Below, in pieces: positions 13,547 through 14,252 of a stretch of DNA of 14,252 nucleotides. Each line of letters begins with the position of its first letter. Position 1 is the first letter of the stretch. The DNA is from Methanoregula sp. (GTDB lineage Archaea > Halobacteriota > Methanomicrobia > Methanomicrobiales > Methanospirillaceae). The notes beneath the pieces are model-generated. The model was not told the origin of the DNA, did not search any database, and saw only the letters and a program-made list of their open reading frames with translations. The stretch covers positions 1 through 14,252 of the forward strand of contig JAPKXT010000005.1 in assembly GCA_026394695.1 (NCBI GenBank), written 5' to 3'. Made by a program: the position numbers and the translations under genes.

Positions 13547-14252
13547 GCAGCCACCTCTACGGCCTTTTTGACCACAAGGTCCATGGTATCCAGCATCTCG
13601 TACCCTTTTTCCGAGAGCATTGCCCGGCCTTCCATTTCGTTGGTGCCGGCAAGCCGGACGATCACTTTCTGGGGGATAGCTGCCGCGATGATCCCCTTTG
13701 CCACTTCATCGCATTTCGTGATACCGCCCAGCAGGTTCACGACAATCACTTTTACTGAGGGCACACTGCCAACCAGCCGGACCGCGTGCATCACCCGCTC
13801 GCTTTCAGCACCGCCGCCAACGTCAAGGAAATTTGCGGCTTTGCCACCATAGAACTCAATGAGATCGAGCGTGGACATCGTGAGCCCTGCGCCATTGCCG
13901 ATCACACCGATCGAACCGTTCAGCTCGACATACGAGAAGCCATGCTTCTCCGCTTCGCGTTCACGCTCGGTGAGGTCGCGGTTGATCGTAAATCCCTGCC
14001 GCCCGAGAGCATTGTCATCAACGATGAGTTTTGCATCGGCAGCATACACACCTTCCGGTGTGGTGACAAGCGGGTTGATCTCGGCGAGCAGTGCGTCCTT
14101 TTCTAAAAACACGCGGTAGAGCTTATTGATGACCGGGCCGATCTCCTTTGGCGCAGTTCCCAGCAGTTCCCGTATCATGAACGGGGGGATATCCCGCATC
14201 AGGGGGTTTGCGATCACCTTGTGGATCGCTTCAGGGTGCTCCTTTGCCGTGA
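13543..14252 (-). CDS. sucC: Succinyl-CoA synthetase beta subunit (N-terminus beyond window edge)
   Basis: The frame is open through to the window edge; an internal GTG at 14217 is not the true start, because in-frame coding (TAKEHPEAIHK) continues upstream. About 236 C-terminal residues are present, roughly two thirds of the protein. They include EINPLVTTPEG and AADAKLIVDDNALGR, the end of the ATP-grasp domain with its metal-binding residues, then LNGSIGVIGNGAGLTMSTLDLI, NFLDVGGGA, LLGGITKCDEVAKGI and VRLAGTNEMEGRAML of the ligase domain that contacts SucD. It is first in the sucCD operon as seen here and overlaps sucD by 4 nt. Confidence 0.96.
   Translation of the reverse strand, partial: TAKEHPEAIHKVIANPLMRDIPPFMIRELLGTAPKEIGPVINKLYRVFLEKDALLAEINPLVTTPEGVYAADAKLIVDDNALGRQGFTINRDLTEREREAEKHGFSYVELNGSIGVIGNGAGLTMSTLDLIEFYGGKAANFLDVGGGAESERVMHAVRLVGSVPSVKVIVVNLLGGITKCDEVAKGIIAAAIPQKVIVRLAGTNEMEGRAMLSEKGYEMLDTMDLVVKKAVEVAA

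Noticed and set aside
1..14252. tRNA, rRNA or riboswitch genes
   Set aside because: On reading both strands I saw no cloverleaf with a T-loop GTTCRA motif, no rRNA-like segment, and no known riboswitch core; the mat leader is too short for one.

Overview
This window comes from a methanogenic archaeon, most likely of the order Methanomicrobiales. It encodes archaeal-only proteins (clamp-loader large subunit rfcL, a HMf-type histone, archaeal S-adenosylmethionine synthetase, archaemetzincin, a UPF0146 protein) and two methanogenesis marker proteins (2 and 4). Several genes have A/T-rich TATA boxes about 25-30 nt before the start codon, as in archaeal promoters. The genus cannot be fixed from the sequence alone.

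Layout. (1) 1-945: an archaemetzincin-type metalloprotease (minus strand, cut by the window edge) and a UPF0146 protein (plus), divergent with only 17 nt between start codons. (2) 1203-2585: rfcL (minus), ending in a PIP box. (3) 2681-4446: methanogenesis marker 2 and marker 4 (mtxX), plus strand, overlapping by 16 nt. (4) 4644-4847: a 67-residue histone with a strong TATA box. (5) 5370-8787 (minus): a compact operon mat-hisG-hisA-hisB joining S-adenosylmethionine synthesis to three histidine-pathway genes. (6) 9316-12204 (minus): two uncharacterised zinc-ribbon proteins, one with a PH-like domain and a long charged linker. (7) 12668-14252 (minus): sucC-sucD, succinyl-CoA synthetase, with sucC cut by the window edge.

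The most notable content is a family of four short, non-coding, GC-rich elements of 247-255 bp at 951-1203, 5114-5360, 9032-9286 and 12338-12584. Each is bounded by imperfect terminal inverted repeats of the type GGCTCTGTTGAAATCC and by exact direct repeats (8, 12, 14 and 8 bp) that look like target-site duplications. They carry no transposase, so they look like MITE-type elements moved in trans. The termini and 8-bp duplications recall the IS6/IS26 transposase family, which is an inference. They form two subfamilies: copies at 951 and 9032, and copies at 5114 and 12338. All sit in A/T-tract sites next to gene ends. Two of the duplications contain the stop codon of the adjacent gene, so the insertions changed no protein. 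The copy at 951-1203 split two convergent genes whose stop codons originally overlapped.

The genes are otherwise ordinary core archaeal functions: replication (rfcL), chromatin (histone), methanogenesis-linked proteins, histidine and AdoMet synthesis, and the C4 branch of the incomplete TCA pathway. The two zinc-ribbon proteins are the least understood genes here.
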